Source of the DNA: UBA5209 sp964625015
GTDB taxonomy: Bacteria; Patescibacteriota; Dojkabacteria; SC72
Reading direction: 5' to 3'
Assembly (NCBI GenBank): GCA_964625015.1
Contig: CAZUZI010000001.1
Coordinates: 1 to 64,000, forward strand
Length of the DNA stretch: 64,000 nucleotides
Position numbers and translations under genes: made by a program. The notes beneath the pieces are model-generated. The model did no database searches. It was not told where the DNA came from and saw only the letters and a program-made list of their open reading frames with translations. Positions 10,138 through 19,393 of this stretch are shown here, one piece after another. Each line of letters starts with the position of its first letter. The stretch's first letter is position 1.

Positions 10138-11316
10138 ATGAAAAATCCTAGAATATTACAAATACCTATTCTGACTACACTTTTCCTCCTATTTTTCACT
10201 TCATCTGTAAATGCATTTGAAGTTACAAATAGAGAGGAGTTAAGTTTTGACGATGCTCTTTCTGAGGATGAGGTCTTGTATTCTCAACCAAAAAAAATAT
10301 ATATCACACAAGTTAAGAGTAGTAACAAAGAGTTAAAGAATGATACAGAGGCTTGGATAAAGAGTATATATTACTACTCGATAACACGGCTTAAGTTAAA
10401 TGATATTCCATTTAACTACCTAATAGATTCTAGTGGTAATGTATTTGAAGTATCAAAGGGTATTGGTGCTAATCCAGGTATAGACGGCGGAGATAATATA
10501 TTGGTAATTGGTTTGTTAGATTCGGTACTTTCAATGACTCCTAGAACTGAGACATCTATGATTGAATTAATTCAACAAATATCATACAGATACGGTGTAA
10601 AGGAGTGGTCTTTTGTTGATTTAAAAATTGTTATGAATGAGAATCAAAGGTCATATCTAAAAGTAGAACCTATTCAGAATTCTGGATATCAAATACTTTC
10701 CCAAGCACTTTCTAAAGTAACTTGGTCAGATACTGAGCATCTTGAATATAAAGCAAGCATTGAGAAAGTAGAATATATTAAAGAGGTTGAGGTAGGAAAG
10801 AGATTGGATGTAAAGATTACTGTAAAGAATGAAAATGATTTCCCATGGTTTGGTGATACTGCATACATATATGTTTCAACTAACAGCGGGGAAGAGAGTA
10901 AGTATGCAATAAATTCTGTTTGGGATAGTTTTAGTAAGGCAACTCATATACAGGATAGGATTGTAAAACCTGGAGATACAGCCGAAATATCATTCCAAAT
11001 GATGGGTAAGAGTAAACCTGGTCAGTACAAAGAAGAATTTGTGTTAAGTAAAGATGGTGGTGCCGTATTTACGGGATCTAAATTTGAAGTAGATTTTAGT
11101 ATCATTGCTGGTGAGAATAAGCTTGTTGAGGTTGTATCTCCTGAGTATGGATTTGTGAATATAAGGGAATGTAGATGGTATAGCTGTAAAAAGGTGGAAG
11201 TCGCAAATAATGGAGATGTCTTTATAGTTTCAAAAAAAGAGGAAGGATGGTATGAAATTAAGTATAACGAGGGTAGCCTTGGTTGGGTTTACCAGAAATA
11301 TCTCAAAGAGATCTAG
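10138..11316 (+). CDS. secreted amidase-like protein without zinc ligands, plus Ig-like and SH3 domains
   Basis: I place the start at ATG 10138 because it gives a clean signal peptide (MKNPRILQIPILTTLFLLFF, then SSVNA). A GTG at 10120, overlapping the upstream stop, is the alternative. After cleavage, about residues 35-190 resemble an amidase_2/PGRP fold (WIKSIYYYS, PFNYLIDSSGNVFEV), but the first zinc His pair is replaced by Ile-Thr-Gln and no other zinc His is evident. A beta-rich domain with W-F and PG motifs (about 200-325, NBR1/Ig-like) follows. The last 60 residues are a bacterial SH3 domain (FVNIRE, EEGWYEIKY, LGWVYQKYL). Probably a wall-binding, non-catalytic protein. Confidence 0.7.
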   Translation: MKNPRILQIPILTTLFLLFFTSSVNAFEVTNREELSFDDALSEDEVLYSQPKKIYITQVKSSNKELKNDTEAWIKSIYYYSITRLKLNDIPFNYLIDSSGNVFEVSKGIGANPGIDGGDNILVIGLLDSVLSMTPRTETSMIELIQQISYRYGVKEWSFVDLKIVMNENQRSYLKVEPIQNSGYQILSQALSKVTWSDTEHLEYKASIEKVEYIKEVEVGKRLDVKITVKNENDFPWFGDTAYIYVSTNSGEESKYAINSVWDSFSKATHIQDRIVKPGDTAEISFQMMGKSKPGQYKEEFVLSKDGGAVFTGSKFEVDFSIIAGENKLVEVVSPEYGFVNIRECRWYSCKKVEVANNGDVFIVSKKEEGWYEIKYNEGSLGWVYQKYLKEI

Positions 11317-11390
11317 CTTATAGTCTCATACTCTATCTCATAATCTATTTTTTCTGTATATCGTATTTGAATTTGAATATAATCAAAAAC

Positions 11391-13400
11391 GTGGCACCCC
11401 AAGATTTAATTCTCGGAAAACTGAATCCACAGCAAAAACTTGCAGTGGAAACAACAGAGGGACCTTTGCTTGTATTTGCAGGGGCTGGTTCTGGTAAGAC
11501 AAGAGTTATTACAAACAGAATAGCTTACCTTATAACACAAAAGGAGGTTCCTGCCGAGAATATACTTGCAGTAACATTTACCAAAAAAGCTGCCGGAGAG
11601 ATGCAGGAGAGAGTTCTTTCTCTTCTAAAAGAGTTAAATGTTGATACAAAGGTTGTTCCATTAGTAGGTACGTTCCATTCAATTGGTGCGCTTTTCTTAA
11701 GGCAAAATGCAGAGAAGGTTGGTTTAATGCATAATTTCTCTATCTTCGATAGCGATGATTCAGAGAATTTAATAAAGGATATCATGGTTGAAAAGGGTAT
11801 GGATGTAAAACAGGTAAAGCCACAGGCTTTATCATATTTCATTTCATCTGCAAAGAATGAAATGATCTCACCTGAAAATTTCCCAAATCATTATGGTGGG
11901 TTTTTAGAAGATATAACGGCAGAAATATATCCTGTATATCAGAAACAGCTTACTGCTCAGAACTCTGTAGATTTTGGTGATTTACTATATCTTACTGTAA
12001 AAATACTTTCTGAGAACAAAGATGTACTAGAGTCTTACCAAGAGAAATATAAATATATGATGATTGATGAATATCAGGATACTAATGCTGCACAGTATCT
12101 ATTTGCAAAGCTTCTTTCTGCTAAGAATCAGAATATATGTGTAGTTGGTGATGATGATCAAGGTATTTATGCATGGAGAGGTGCTGATATAAAGAATATT
12201 CAGTCTTTTGAAAAAGATTTTAAAAATGTAACAGTAGTTAAGCTAGAACAGAACTATAGATCAACTAAAAATGTTATTACTGCTGCTACCTCTGTAATAA
12301 GTCAGAATTTCTCCCGTGTTTCTAAAGAGCTATGGACAGATCATGAGGATGGAGAGTGTATAACAGTGTATCAAGCACTAGATCAGGAAGATGAGGCACA
12401 GTACATTGTTGATGAGATCGAAAGATTAAGAAGATACAAGATCAAGCTCTCGGACATAGCAATACTGTATAGAACAAACTATCAATCTCGTGCCATTGAG
12501 GAATCATTATTAAAAAATGGTGTACCATATCGATTAGTAGGAGGTTTTAGATTCTATGAAAGGAAAGAGATAAAGGACATATTAAGCTATCTTCGCTTTA
12601 TATACAATCTAAAAGACGATTTAAGCTTAACAAGGATATTAAATATACCAAATAGGAAAGCTGGGCCTAAATCTGTTGCATCCCTTCATAATTTAGCGAG
12701 AGAGTGTAAATGCTCCGTAGGTGAACTATTAGTAGGATTGTATGAAATATCCGTTGGTAATAACAAAATACTTAATATTTCAAATGAGGCTTACTCAAAT
12801 ATTGAGAGTAATTCGGTAGCTATTTCTAAGTTTAGTGCATTGGTTAATATATTTGGGAATCTATATATAGAATCACAGGGGTTGGATGTATTAAGTATTA
12901 TTGATCTAATCTTGCAAAGGACTAAATATGTTGAATGGATGGATGATGGATCTGAAGCTGCTGAATACAAGAAAGAAAATATTGAAGAATTAAAAAATGT
13001 AGCTGGTAGTTATGCGAGAGCGCATGGAAGTAGATCGATAGATGTATTTTTGCAGGAGATTAACCTAATAGAGCAAGAACAGGATAAGAATCAAGACGGT
13101 TCTGGGGACTATATCAACCTTATGACACTACACTCTTCAAAGGGCTTAGAATTTAACAATGTATTTATAGTTGGTATGGAGGAGGGTATCCTTCCTCATT
13201 CGAGATCTTTTACGGATGAAGATGGTTTGGAAGAGGAAAGAAGGTTATGCTATGTAGGCATCACAAGGGCAAGGGAGAAACTATTCCTTACATTCGCAGA
13301 AAAAAGACAAGGTAGGGAAGGATATAATACTCAGATTCCATCTAGATTTTTAGGAGAAATACCTCAAAATATATGTGAGTATTATAGTTGGCAGAATTAG
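11391..13400 (+). CDS. UvrD/PcrA-type SF1A DNA helicase
   Basis: All UvrD/PcrA motifs are present: Walker A GAGSGKT near residue 30, DEYQDT near 225, GDDDQGIYAWRG near 250, QNYRST near 283, TLHSSKGLEF near 578 and YVGITRARE near 621. The frame is open further upstream (to 11283), but that extension is hydrophobic and unlike the family, so I start at GTG 11391, 669 residues, which matches family length. A TATAAT box at 11378-11383 lies 7 bases before this GTG, consistent with a leaderless transcript. Acts as a 3'-5' helicase in repair and replication restart. It converges with the next gene, overlapping by 4 bases. Confidence 0.92.
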   Translation: MAPQDLILGKLNPQQKLAVETTEGPLLVFAGAGSGKTRVITNRIAYLITQKEVPAENILAVTFTKKAAGEMQERVLSLLKELNVDTKVVPLVGTFHSIGALFLRQNAEKVGLMHNFSIFDSDDSENLIKDIMVEKGMDVKQVKPQALSYFISSAKNEMISPENFPNHYGGFLEDITAEIYPVYQKQLTAQNSVDFGDLLYLTVKILSENKDVLESYQEKYKYMMIDEYQDTNAAQYLFAKLLSAKNQNICVVGDDDQGIYAWRGADIKNIQSFEKDFKNVTVVKLEQNYRSTKNVITAATSVISQNFSRVSKELWTDHEDGECITVYQALDQEDEAQYIVDEIERLRRYKIKLSDIAILYRTNYQSRAIEESLLKNGVPYRLVGGFRFYERKEIKDILSYLRFIYNLKDDLSLTRILNIPNRKAGPKSVASLHNLARECKCSVGELLVGLYEISVGNNKILNISNEAYSNIESNSVAISKFSALVNIFGNLYIESQGLDVLSIIDLILQRTKYVEWMDDGSEAAEYKKENIEELKNVAGSYARAHGSRSIDVFLQEINLIEQEQDKNQDGSGDYINLMTLHSSKGLEFNNVFIVGMEEGILPHSRSFTDEDGLEEERRLCYVGITRAREKLFLTFAEKRQGREGYNTQIPSRFLGEIPQNICEYYSWQN

Positions 13401-14338
13401 TTTGTGTATCTATGCCCTGCTTCAAACTTTGCATTACAATTTGGCCACATGTTTTCTCCTCCAGCTCTATATTTTTCAATTGTATGTTTTATCTGTGCAT
13501 ATCCATCAAATATATTTTCTGTATACTGTTTTCTCCACCATTTTGGATCCCATTGAAAAAGACCTTTGTAATAGCTTTTTGTTGACTCTGCATTGCAACC
13601 AGACTCACAATACATAACAAATTTTAACCATTCTTTCTCTTCTTCTCTATATGGACCACTGCTTATTACATTATGCCAGTATGGGCAGTTATATCCTCTC
13701 TGTTCTATACCATCTAGCGTATATGTAGAAGTCCCTATCTCAATAATCTCTTTTACTGGTTCTCTTGCAAGAGTATCTGCAAGTATAATACTTTCTTTTA
13801 GAACACCATCTTCATAGTAGTTTTGTACTCTTTTTGTTCTTAAACCAAGCACACCCTGTTGTAATGTTTCTTTTTCTCCTTCAAATTTCTGGTAGCTTTT
13901 TACTACTTCTGTTGCGAATGGGATTTGTAATGTAACATCCTCTATTACAGTTTCAGTTCGTATTACTCTCACAAAAGTTCCGTACAAGATCTGTTCTGTA
14001 CTAATCGAAATCTTCTCATTACCAGAGATATCTATTTTGTACTGTTTTAAGATTTCATTTATATCTGTCTCAATAGTTAATATCGTATATACATTCTCCC
14101 CCCTCTTTATATATACAACCTTAGGTTTTCTTGAGTTTTTCTCAATTTCAGTATTAGTACCAAATATGTTCTCTCTAATATCATAGTTAGTACTTACCTT
14201 ATTGTCTTGTGCAAAAGCAAAGTCTACTGTTGAGAAAAATAATCCAAGAATGATGACTAGTAGCGATATGATTACAGTATTCGGGATTTTTTTTCTTTTG
14301 TTTCCTTCTTGTGTATTCATGTTCTTTAGTATCCTCAT
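13397..14338 (-). CDS. secreted G5-domain wall protein with lysozyme-like C-terminus (Rpf/YabE-like)
   Basis: The 313-residue protein has a signal or anchor segment (about residues 20-43, ending FAFAQ). DUF348/YabE-like beta repeats (about 70-125) are followed by a G5-type domain (about 130-205; EVVKSYQKFEG, LRTKRVQNYYEDG). The last ~95 residues (EWLKFVMYCESGCNA, YKGLFQWDPKWW) look like a lysozyme/resuscitation-promoting-factor-like transglycosylase fold with the expected Glu near residue 241. A second in-frame ATG at 14320 is an equally plausible start. Probable role: peptidoglycan cleavage or remodelling outside the membrane. Its stop overlaps the end of the helicase gene on the other strand by 4 bases. 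Confidence 0.8.
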   Translation of the reverse strand: MRILKNMNTQEGNKRKKIPNTVIISLLVIILGLFFSTVDFAFAQDNKVSTNYDIRENIFGTNTEIEKNSRKPKVVYIKRGENVYTILTIETDINEILKQYKIDISGNEKISISTEQILYGTFVRVIRTETVIEDVTLQIPFATEVVKSYQKFEGEKETLQQGVLGLRTKRVQNYYEDGVLKESIILADTLAREPVKEIIEIGTSTYTLDGIEQRGYNCPYWHNVISSGPYREEEKEWLKFVMYCESGCNAESTKSYYKGLFQWDPKWWRKQYTENIFDGYAQIKHTIEKYRAGGENMWPNCNAKFEAGHRYTN

Positions 14339-14404
14339 GTATTCTTTTAGAGGTTACAAAGTTAGTATAGCATGAGGTGAGAAATATGTGTAAAATGGGT
14401 AAGT

Positions 14405-15835
14405 ATGAAAAATAGATATAAATATATTCTTTACATTCTTGTTATTGTATCAAGCGCATTTTTACTATCAGGTTGTACAGTATCACAAGAAAAAATAGAT
14501 GAATACAATCAAATTGTAAAAGATGCAGACCTTTTAGTAGAAGGTAATGAGTATTCATCTGCGATGGATAAGTTAAATAGTGCTGCTCAACTCATACCAT
14601 CAAAGTATGACGCATATGAAAGAATGGTTAATATATTGATAACAAAGAATAGGCTAGATGATGCGAAAAAATTAATAGATGAGTCAGCTAGTAAATTAAG
14701 TGATTCTGATAGGGCTGGACTATATATCTTACTTGGTAAAAAATATTATCAAGAGAGAGCGTATGATAGTGCATTAAAGAGCTATCAGCTTTCTAAAGGT
14801 ATTTCTAATGAGACAACTAATGTAGACTTAGAGACTGCAAAAGTGTATCTACAGCTTGGTAATATCGAAGAAGCAAAAAAACTCTTGAGGGGTACTCTTG
14901 GTGAGAAATTCGATATCGAAGGAAAGTTAATATATTCATATATTCTCTCTACAACAAATATAAAAAGTGCTAAAGATGAGATATCTGATATTGAGCCAAC
15001 AGAAGATTGGAAGGAAATGTATGATGTATGGAATGAGGTGTTAGAGGGTCTAACAAATGATGACTTGTATAATAGTGCAAAACTTTCAAAAGTATATATA
15101 GATTCTGGATATCCATACTTAGCAATATCTATACTTCAGCCTAAGAAGGAAAGTATGCAAGAATATATCGACGGATTGTACTTACTTGGAAAAGCATATT
15201 ATGAAAATGGGAAGTACCAGGAAAGTATAGATACATTAAAGGGTGTAACTGCGCTTAGTGAGCTTAATCATTATATATATTGGATTGTTGCTAGAGACTA
15301 CTATATGCTTAAGAATGTTAATGAGGCATTCTCATACTATGATAGTGCTATCTCATATACTGGTGACTCTGGAGAATCTAGACTGTATCAAGAGTATTTA
15401 GATCTGTTATTTGAGAATAACCAAACAACAAAAGCAGAGGAGGTTCTAAGGAAAGTATCAACAGTTTCTAAGGATCCTTGGATTAATATCTACTATGTAA
15501 GATTATCGTACCTAACTGGGCAGAACGAAAAGGTCCTGTATTACTCTAATCTGGTTGAGTATGATAAATTGGAAGGTAATTACAAACGAGAATATCTATA
15601 TTGGAAATCAAAGATAGCAATTGAAAATAACGAATTAGAAGATGCTAAAAGAGCATTGGATCTATTCTGGGAAATTGATAAGTATGATCCAAGATACAAC
15701 TTGTTAATGTCTCAGTTGAGTTTCCAAGAGGGTAATCTTGATGATTCAAGAAACTATGCTAAGAAGGCTATAGAATACGATACTCAAAGAGTTGTTACAG
15801 ATGACGCACAGAAACTCTTGGCTAGGATTGATTAG
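14405..15835 (+). CDS. TPR-repeat lipoprotein
   Basis: The 476-residue protein has a lipoprotein signal: positive N-terminus, hydrophobic core and the lipobox LLSGC with Cys near residue 24. The rest is almost entirely tetratricopeptide-type helical repeats; recurring G.A....Y..A patterns are clear at LLGKAYYENGKYQESIDTL (near 260) and SQLSFQEGNLDDSRNYAKKA (near 440). TPR lipoproteins act as scaffolds for outer-face complexes. A TAAAAT box lies about 10 bases before the ATG. The fusA promoter begins inside the last codons of this gene. Confidence 0.85.
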   Translation: MKNRYKYILYILVIVSSAFLLSGCTVSQEKIDEYNQIVKDADLLVEGNEYSSAMDKLNSAAQLIPSKYDAYERMVNILITKNRLDDAKKLIDESASKLSDSDRAGLYILLGKKYYQERAYDSALKSYQLSKGISNETTNVDLETAKVYLQLGNIEEAKKLLRGTLGEKFDIEGKLIYSYILSTTNIKSAKDEISDIEPTEDWKEMYDVWNEVLEGLTNDDLYNSAKLSKVYIDSGYPYLAISILQPKKESMQEYIDGLYLLGKAYYENGKYQESIDTLKGVTALSELNHYIYWIVARDYYMLKNVNEAFSYYDSAISYTGDSGESRLYQEYLDLLFENNQTTKAEEVLRKVSTVSKDPWINIYYVRLSYLTGQNEKVLYYSNLVEYDKLEGNYKREYLYWKSKIAIENNELEDAKRALDLFWEIDKYDPRYNLLMSQLSFQEGNLDDSRNYAKKAIEYDTQRVVTDDAQKLLARID

Positions 15836-15846
15836 TCTGATATAAT
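15818..15846 (+). promoter_or_regulatory. fusA promoter
   Basis: TTGGCT (15818-15823), a 17-base spacer, then TATAAT (15841-15846) preceded by TGA, so an extended -10. It overlaps the 3' end of the TPR lipoprotein gene. The transcript would have a ~55-base leader containing a perfect 6-bp hairpin (CCTAAT/ATTAGG, 15865-15882). Confidence 0.75.
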
Positions 15847-15905
15847 CGCCACTGCGCATAAATCCCTAATATCCCAATTAGGCCATAAATTTTATTATTA
15901 ACTAT

Positions 15906-18008
15906 ATGCAAACCTATGATGTAAAAATGCCTCTTGAGCAGATAAGAAATATTGGAATCATCGCACATATTGATGCTGGTAAAACTACAACTACAGAAAG
16001 ACTTCTGTATTTTACAGGGCAGATACATAAAATCGGCGAGGTACACGATGGTGCTGCTACTACTGACTTTATGGAGCAGGAGAGAGAAAGAGGTATTACA
16101 ATCCAATCTGCAGCTGTAACATGTTTCTGGGATATGGATGGGAAGAGGTACAGAATCAACATTATTGATACCCCTGGTCATGTAGATTTTACAGCAGAGG
16201 TAGAGAGATCTTTAAGAGTATTGGATGGTGCAGTTGTGATCTTTGACGGAAGAAAAGGTGTTGAACCACAAAGTGAAACAGTATGGAGACAGGCTAATAA
16301 GTATAAGGTTCCAAGAATCTGCTATATGAACAAGATTAATCTAATCGGTGGTGACTTCGAGAATAGCTTCGGAACTATTAAGAGTAGATTAAGCAATAAG
16401 GCTGTAGCAGTAACATTCCCAATAGGTAGGGAAGTTGAATTGCATGGGTACGTAGACCTTATCGCTATGAAAGCATATACATATACATCTGTAGATTCTG
16501 AGGACTTGGTAGAGTCAGAAATACCAGCAGAGATGAAGGCAAAGGTAGACCAATACAGAGCTGTTCTTGTTGAAACTTTAGTAGAAATGGAAGATTCTCT
16601 AATGGAAAAATATTTTGCAGGTGAGGAATTAACAGTAGAGGAGCTAAAAGCAGCTTTGAGAAAAGGAACTTTAGAAGGAAAGATATTTCCAGTATTAGGT
16701 GGAGACTCAAGATCCCCAATGGCAAAAACATTGTTAGATTACACAACACTATGCTTACCATCACCATTAGATATTCCTCCTGTACAGGGAGATAACCCAA
16801 AGACTGGTGAAGAAATAGAAAGAAAACCTGATGAAGCAGAGCCATTTTCTGGCTTGGTATTCAAGATTGTTTCAGATCCTCATATTGGTAACCTTTCATA
16901 CTTTAGGGTATATTCTGGGACTATTAAGGCGGGTACATATGTGTTGAATTCTACAAAGAATATTAGAGAAAGAGTTGGAAGATTGGTACTCATGCACGCA
17001 GATGATAGAGAAGAGGTTGATATGCTTAGAGCTGGGGATATTGGTGCTATCGTCGGCCTTAAGGATTCTGTAACTGGAGATACTGTATGTGATGAAAGCC
17101 ACCCAATCATTCTTGAACAGATATCATTCGCAGAGCCTGTTGTATCAGAAGCTATTGAGCCAGCAACAAAGTCTGACGAGGAGAAGATGTCTGAAGCATT
17201 AGCAAGACTTTCTAAAGAAGATCCTACATTTAGAGTTGAGACAAATCATGAGACAGGCCAGACAATCATATCTGGAATGGGTGAGCTTCATTTAGAAATT
17301 ATGGTTGATAGAATGCACAGGGAATATAATGTGTTAGCAAAAGTTGGAAAGCCACAGGTTGCATATAGGGAAACAGTTAAGAGTATATGTGAACAAGCAG
17401 AAGGAAAATATATAAAACAGTCTGGTGGTAAGGGACAGTATGGACACTGTTGGCTTAAGATTGAACCAAATGAACAGGGTAAGGGGTTCGAATTTGTTGA
17501 TGCAATCAAGGGTGGTTCAGTTCCAAAGGAGTATATTCCATCAATACAGAAGGGAGTTGAAGAATCTCTTAAAGCTGGTGTTGTTGCAGGATATCCAGTT
17601 GTGGATATAAAGGTAACTCTATTTGATGGTTCATATCATGAGGTTGACTCTTCAGAGGCAGCTTTCAAAGTAGCAGCATCTATGGCATTCAAAGAGGGCT
17701 GTAAGAGAGCAACTCCAATTCTTTTGGAACCAGTTATGGATGTAGCTGTTGAGGTTCCACAGGAGTATATGGGTGATATAACTGGATCATTAAGCAGCAA
17801 GAGAGGACAGATTCAGGGATCAGAAGATATTGGTAATGGTATTACAGTTATTAATGCATTGGTACCACTTTCAGAGTTATTTGGCTATACAAGTGAATTG
17901 CGATCTCTTACAAGTGGTAGAGGAAGCGCAAGTATAGAGCCATCTCATTATGCAGAGGTACCAAGAAATGTTGCAGAGGAGATTGCAAGTGGATCTGCAA
18001 GAAACTAA
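15906..18008 (+). CDS. fusA: translation elongation factor G with altered guanine-recognition motifs
   Basis: Full-length EF-G (700 residues) with all five domains; it translocates tRNAs and mRNA on the ribosome using GTP. G1 (AHIDAGKT, 20-27), G2 (RGITI) and G3 (DTPGH) are normal. The G4 motif that recognises guanine, normally NKxD, reads N142-K-I-N145, so the specificity Asp is Asn. The G5 region, normally GSA(F/L)K, reads GGDSRS (265-270). The bases at 16338-16340 are AAT in otherwise undisturbed coding sequence. In GTPases generally, Asp-to-Asn at this position weakens guanine and favours xanthine recognition. rpsL and rpsG, the usual upstream partners, are absent here. Confidence 0.95.
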   Translation: MQTYDVKMPLEQIRNIGIIAHIDAGKTTTTERLLYFTGQIHKIGEVHDGAATTDFMEQERERGITIQSAAVTCFWDMDGKRYRINIIDTPGHVDFTAEVERSLRVLDGAVVIFDGRKGVEPQSETVWRQANKYKVPRICYMNKINLIGGDFENSFGTIKSRLSNKAVAVTFPIGREVELHGYVDLIAMKAYTYTSVDSEDLVESEIPAEMKAKVDQYRAVLVETLVEMEDSLMEKYFAGEELTVEELKAALRKGTLEGKIFPVLGGDSRSPMAKTLLDYTTLCLPSPLDIPPVQGDNPKTGEEIERKPDEAEPFSGLVFKIVSDPHIGNLSYFRVYSGTIKAGTYVLNSTKNIRERVGRLVLMHADDREEVDMLRAGDIGAIVGLKDSVTGDTVCDESHPIILEQISFAEPVVSEAIEPATKSDEEKMSEALARLSKEDPTFRVETNHETGQTIISGMGELHLEIMVDRMHREYNVLAKVGKPQVAYRETVKSICEQAEGKYIKQSGGKGQYGHCWLKIEPNEQGKGFEFVDAIKGGSVPKEYIPSIQKGVEESLKAGVVAGYPVVDIKVTLFDGSYHEVDSSEAAFKVAASMAFKEGCKRATPILLEPVMDVAVEVPQEYMGDITGSLSSKRGQIQGSEDIGNGITVINALVPLSELFGYTSELRSLTSGRGSASIEPSHYAEVPRNVAEEIASGSARN

Positions 18009-18041
18009 GAGGTTGAGTTGTAGGAAATTTGCTTTAAATGC

Positions 18042-18105
18042 TTGCATATTTTCTATCTTTTTGATAATATTCAACGCAGGTTTGCTTATAGAGTAGAAGT
18101 AAGCA
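18042..18105 (+). promoter_or_regulatory. probable tuf promoter region with leader hairpin
   Basis: Upstream of tuf, TTGCAT (18042-18047) and TGATAAT (GATAAT 18063-18068) form a possible promoter with a short 15-base spacer. A 6-bp hairpin follows (TGCTTA/TAAGCA around 18083-18105, then TTTGT). The leader to the ATG at 18158 is then very AT-rich. Confidence 0.4.
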
Positions 18106-18157
18106 TTTGTAAGGTTAATAAACAATATATTTATATAATTTTTATTTATTTATATTC

Positions 18158-19324
18158 ATGGCAGAGTTCACAAGATCAAAGCCTCATATGAATATCGGAA
18201 CCCTTGGTCATATCGATCACGGTAAGACAACATTGGTTCGTGGTATTCTTAGAACATTTTCTCCAGAAGCGGATAAAATGATTGATAAACTTGATAAAGA
18301 TCCAGAAGCACGTGCTAAAGCTATTACAATTGCAGTTGCACATGTTGAATTTGAGACAGAAAACAGGCACTACGCATTAGTAGACTGTCCAGGTCATAAA
18401 GACTACATTAAGAATATGATCACTGGTGCTGCTCAAATGGATGGTGCAATATTAGTAGTATCATCAAATGATGGTGCTATGCCTCAGACAAAAGAGCACT
18501 TACTACTTGCAAAGCAGGTTGGTGTTCCTAAGTTGGTTGTATTCATCAATGACTTCGGTGGTGCAGATGCAGAGATTATCGAGCTTATCAAAGCAGACAT
18601 ACAAGATCTTTTAGATAAGTATGGATATGATCCAAATACACCAATTCTTACAGGGAGTGCATTAAAGGCATTCAATGGAGAAGAGGAAGGTGCAAATCAG
18701 ATTAGAGAATTAATGAAGACAGTAGATGAATATATTGATTTACCAGAAAGAGACATTGAAAAGCCATTCCTTATGCCAATTGAAGATGTATTCTCAATTG
18801 AAGGAAGAGGAACAGTTGTAACGGGTAGGGTTGAGAGAGGTACAATAAATCTTTCTGACGAAGTAGAGATCCTTGGAATGGGGAGAAAACCTCAAAAGAC
18901 TGCAGCTATCGGTATTGAAATGTTCAACAAATCAATGAAAGATGCTCAGGCAGGAGACAATGTTGGTATTCTTTTAAGAGGTCTTAAGAGAACAGATGTT
19001 GAAAGAGGTCAAACACTTTCTAAACCTGGTTCTGCAGAAACTCATACAGAGTTCAAGGCTGAGGTATATGTATTAAGCAAAGAGGAAGGTGGAAGACATA
19101 CTCCATTTGTAAGTGGATATAAGCCACAGTTCTACATCAGAACAGCTGATGTAACAGGTGCAGTTAAGTTACCAGATGGAGTAGAAATGGTTGCTCCTGG
19201 AGACAACACTCAATTTGAAGTAACATTGGTATCACCAGTAGTACTCGAAAAGGGTCAAGGTTTTGCTATCCGTGAGGGTGGTCAAACTGTAGGTAAGGGT
19301 GTTGTAACAGAGATTGTTAAGTAA
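18158..19324 (+). CDS. tuf: translation elongation factor Tu with non-canonical G4 motif
   Basis: The 388-residue EF-Tu delivers aminoacyl-tRNA to the ribosome. G1 (GHIDHGKTT, 17-25), G3 (DCPGHKDY) and G5 (GSALKA) are present. Two otherwise nearly invariant sites differ. The switch-I sequence RGITI reads KAITI, and the G4 guanine-specificity motif NKxD reads N131-D-F-G134, so its Lys and Asp are both missing; the loop appears one residue shorter. Flanking sequence (VVFI before, IIELIKADIQDLL after) aligns well, so a frameshift is unlikely. Domains 2 and 3 look ordinary. Only one tuf copy is in this window. A hairpin terminator separates it from rpsJ. Confidence 0.94.
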   Translation: MAEFTRSKPHMNIGTLGHIDHGKTTLVRGILRTFSPEADKMIDKLDKDPEARAKAITIAVAHVEFETENRHYALVDCPGHKDYIKNMITGAAQMDGAILVVSSNDGAMPQTKEHLLLAKQVGVPKLVVFINDFGGADAEIIELIKADIQDLLDKYGYDPNTPILTGSALKAFNGEEEGANQIRELMKTVDEYIDLPERDIEKPFLMPIEDVFSIEGRGTVVTGRVERGTINLSDEVEILGMGRKPQKTAAIGIEMFNKSMKDAQAGDNVGILLRGLKRTDVERGQTLSKPGSAETHTEFKAEVYVLSKEEGGRHTPFVSGYKPQFYIRTADVTGAVKLPDGVEMVAPGDNTQFEVTLVSPVVLEKGQGFAIREGGQTVGKGVVTEIVK

Positions 19325-19333
19325 GTAATTGAA

Positions 19334-19368
19334 GAGGGGGGTAGTATAGCTGCCTCCCTCATCTTTAA
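19334..19368 (+). terminator. hairpin terminator/attenuator between tuf and rpsJ
   Basis: GAGGGGGG (19334-19341) pairs with CCTCCCTC (19353-19360), 8 bp with one G-U pair and an 11-base loop, followed by ATCTTTAAGTTT. The U-tract is imperfect, so partial read-through into the ribosomal operon is possible. Confidence 0.6.
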
Positions 19369-19393
19369 GTTTAATTTAGCTCTTTAAGATAGA

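Noticed and set aside
11283..11390. N-terminal extension of the UvrD-type helicase
   Set aside because: Overlaps the 3' end of the upstream gene, is hydrophobic and non-conserved; a -10 box before GTG 11391 supports the shorter start.
15906..19324. Sequencing frameshift as the cause of the altered EF-G and EF-Tu motifs
   Set aside because: In both genes the frame before and after the motif aligns with the family without interruption, so at most point differences (EF-G) or an in-frame change (EF-Tu) are involved.
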